This document shows, one piece after another, positions 5,186 to 5,901 of a stretch of 5,901 nucleotides of DNA (the stretch's first letter is position 1; every line of letters begins with the position of its first letter). The notes below the pieces were generated by a model. It saw only the letters and a program-made list of their open reading frames with translations. It had not been told where the DNA came from and made no database searches. The stretch comes from CAZKNF01 sp964554105 (GTDB taxonomy: Bacteria; Bacteroidota; Rhodothermia; Rhodothermales; VXPQ01): contig CAZKNF010000120.1 in the NCBI GenBank assembly GCA_964554105.1, forward strand, positions 1-5,901. Reading direction: 5' to 3'. Both the position numbers and the translations under genes were made by a program.

Positions 5186-5901
5186 ATGCCCAAGCGAGAG
5201 GACATAAAGAAGATACTGCTTATCGGCAGCGGACCGATTGTGATCGGCCAGGCCTGTGAGTTCGACTATTCCGGTACGCAGGCGGCTCGTGCCCTCCGCG
5301 ACGAGGGGTATGAGGTCATCCTGATCAACTCGAATCCAGCAACGATCATGACGGATCCGATGACGGCGGATAAGATCTATCTGAAAGATCTTACGCCGAA
5401 GTCGATTAGAGAAATCGTTGCCGTCGATAAGCCCGATGCGGTGCTCCCGACGATGGGGGGGCAAACCGCATTGAATTTGGCCAAAACGCTTCAGGACGAA
5501 GGGTACTGGGATGCGCAGGGTATCAGCGTGATTGGCGTCGACATCGACGCGATACAGATAACCGAGGATCGCCAGGAATTTCGGGATTTGATGGAGCGGA
5601 TCGGCATCGATCAGGCAGAGAGCCGCGTGGCTAAGAGCCTGCTCGAGGCAAAAGAGATCACGCAGCATCTGGGTGGGCTGCCGGTCGTTATCCGACCTTC
5701 GTATACGCTCGGCGGCTCCGGCGGCGGCATCGTGTGGACATATGAAGAGTTCGACCGCAAGGTTACCCGCGGACTCGAGCTTTCTCCGGTCCATCAGGTC
5801 TTGATCGAAGAATGCCTCTTCGGCTGGAAGGAATACGAGCTCGAACTGCTGCGTGACGCGAACGACAACGTCATCATCATCTGCTCGATCGAGAACGTCG
5901 A
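5186..5901 (+). CDS. carB: Carbamoyl phosphate synthetase large subunit, N-terminal part (runs off the window)
   Basis: CarB uses two ATP with bicarbonate and the ammonia supplied by CarA to form carbamoyl phosphate. Only the first 238 codons are present; the full protein is usually 900 residues or more. Visible features match the family closely: IGSGPIVIGQACEFDYSGTQ (13-32), INSNPATIMTDP (47-58), DAVLPTMGGQTALN (84-97), R129 in TEDRQEF, the ATP-grasp glycine loop IRPSYTLGGSGGGI (169-182), LIEECLFGWKEYELE (206-220) and IIICSIENV (230-238). R129, R170 and E216 align with ATP-binding residues around R129, R169 and E215 of the Escherichia coli enzyme. The reading frame is intact to the last base. 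The ATG at 5186 begins MPKREDIKK, the usual start of CarB. No Shine-Dalgarno sequence precedes it. Confidence 0.97.
   Translation, partial: MPKREDIKKILLIGSGPIVIGQACEFDYSGTQAARALRDEGYEVILINSNPATIMTDPMTADKIYLKDLTPKSIREIVAVDKPDAVLPTMGGQTALNLAKTLQDEGYWDAQGISVIGVDIDAIQITEDRQEFRDLMERIGIDQAESRVAKSLLEAKEITQHLGGLPVVIRPSYTLGGSGGGIVWTYEEFDRKVTRGLELSPVHQVLIEECLFGWKEYELELLRDANDNVIIICSIENV

Noticed and set aside
5165..5794. 209-codon minus-strand frame opposite carB
   Set aside because: The plus strand encodes an unmistakable CarB N-terminus; long antisense frames are common opposite GC-rich genes.
1..5901. CRISPR array, insertion sequence, tRNA/rRNA gene or defence system
   Set aside because: No regularly spaced repeats, transposase motifs, terminal inverted repeats, tRNA-like cloverleaf or defence-associated protein family was found on either strand.

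Overview
The window holds six clear protein genes and the start of a seventh, on moderately GC-rich DNA. The gene content suggests the Bacteroidota/Rhodothermota side of the bacterial tree: a 2-amino-4-hydroxy-6-hydroxymethyldihydropteridine pyrophosphokinase next to a deoxynucleoside kinase, a stand-alone TonB-type energy transducer with a proline-rich linker, and start codons with no convincing Shine-Dalgarno sequence. This placement is an inference from family style, not from a marker gene.

Layout. Bases 1-197 hold no gene I can support. A minus-strand OmpR-type response regulator occupies 198-989 and has no sensor kinase beside it in the window. A divergent spacer (about 990-1243) separates it from a plus-strand group: folK (1244-1807), a deoxynucleoside kinase (1836-2564) and a 72-residue single-pass membrane protein (2597-2815). 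The gaps are 28 and 32 bases, so this is probably one operon. It ends tail-to-tail with a minus-strand TonB family protein (2915-3601). A 382-base non-coding spacer (3602-3983) then precedes carA (3984-5138) and the first 238 codons of carB (5186 to the window edge). These encode the two subunits of carbamoyl phosphate synthetase, which feeds arginine and pyrimidine synthesis.

The most interesting part is the spacer before carA. A strong intrinsic terminator points toward carA (stem 3871-3879/3891-3899, seven Ts at 3898-3904), although no plus-strand gene of ordinary size lies upstream of it. About 130 bases earlier there is a good promoter-like pair (TTGAGA, 17 bases, TATCCT at 3712-3740). 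The RNA between them can form two mutually exclusive structures. Its 5' strand (3746-3759) can pair with 3823-3829 plus 3847-3853, leaving the terminator free, or with the loop and 3' arm of the terminator (3886-3896), destroying it. A 36-codon arginine-rich reading frame (3762-3872) runs through the switch and stops at the foot of the terminator. I read this as a candidate transcription attenuator for carAB, possibly sensing arginine. The structure is read directly from the sequence; the ligand or leader-peptide logic is a hypothesis. An independent small RNA is the main alternative.
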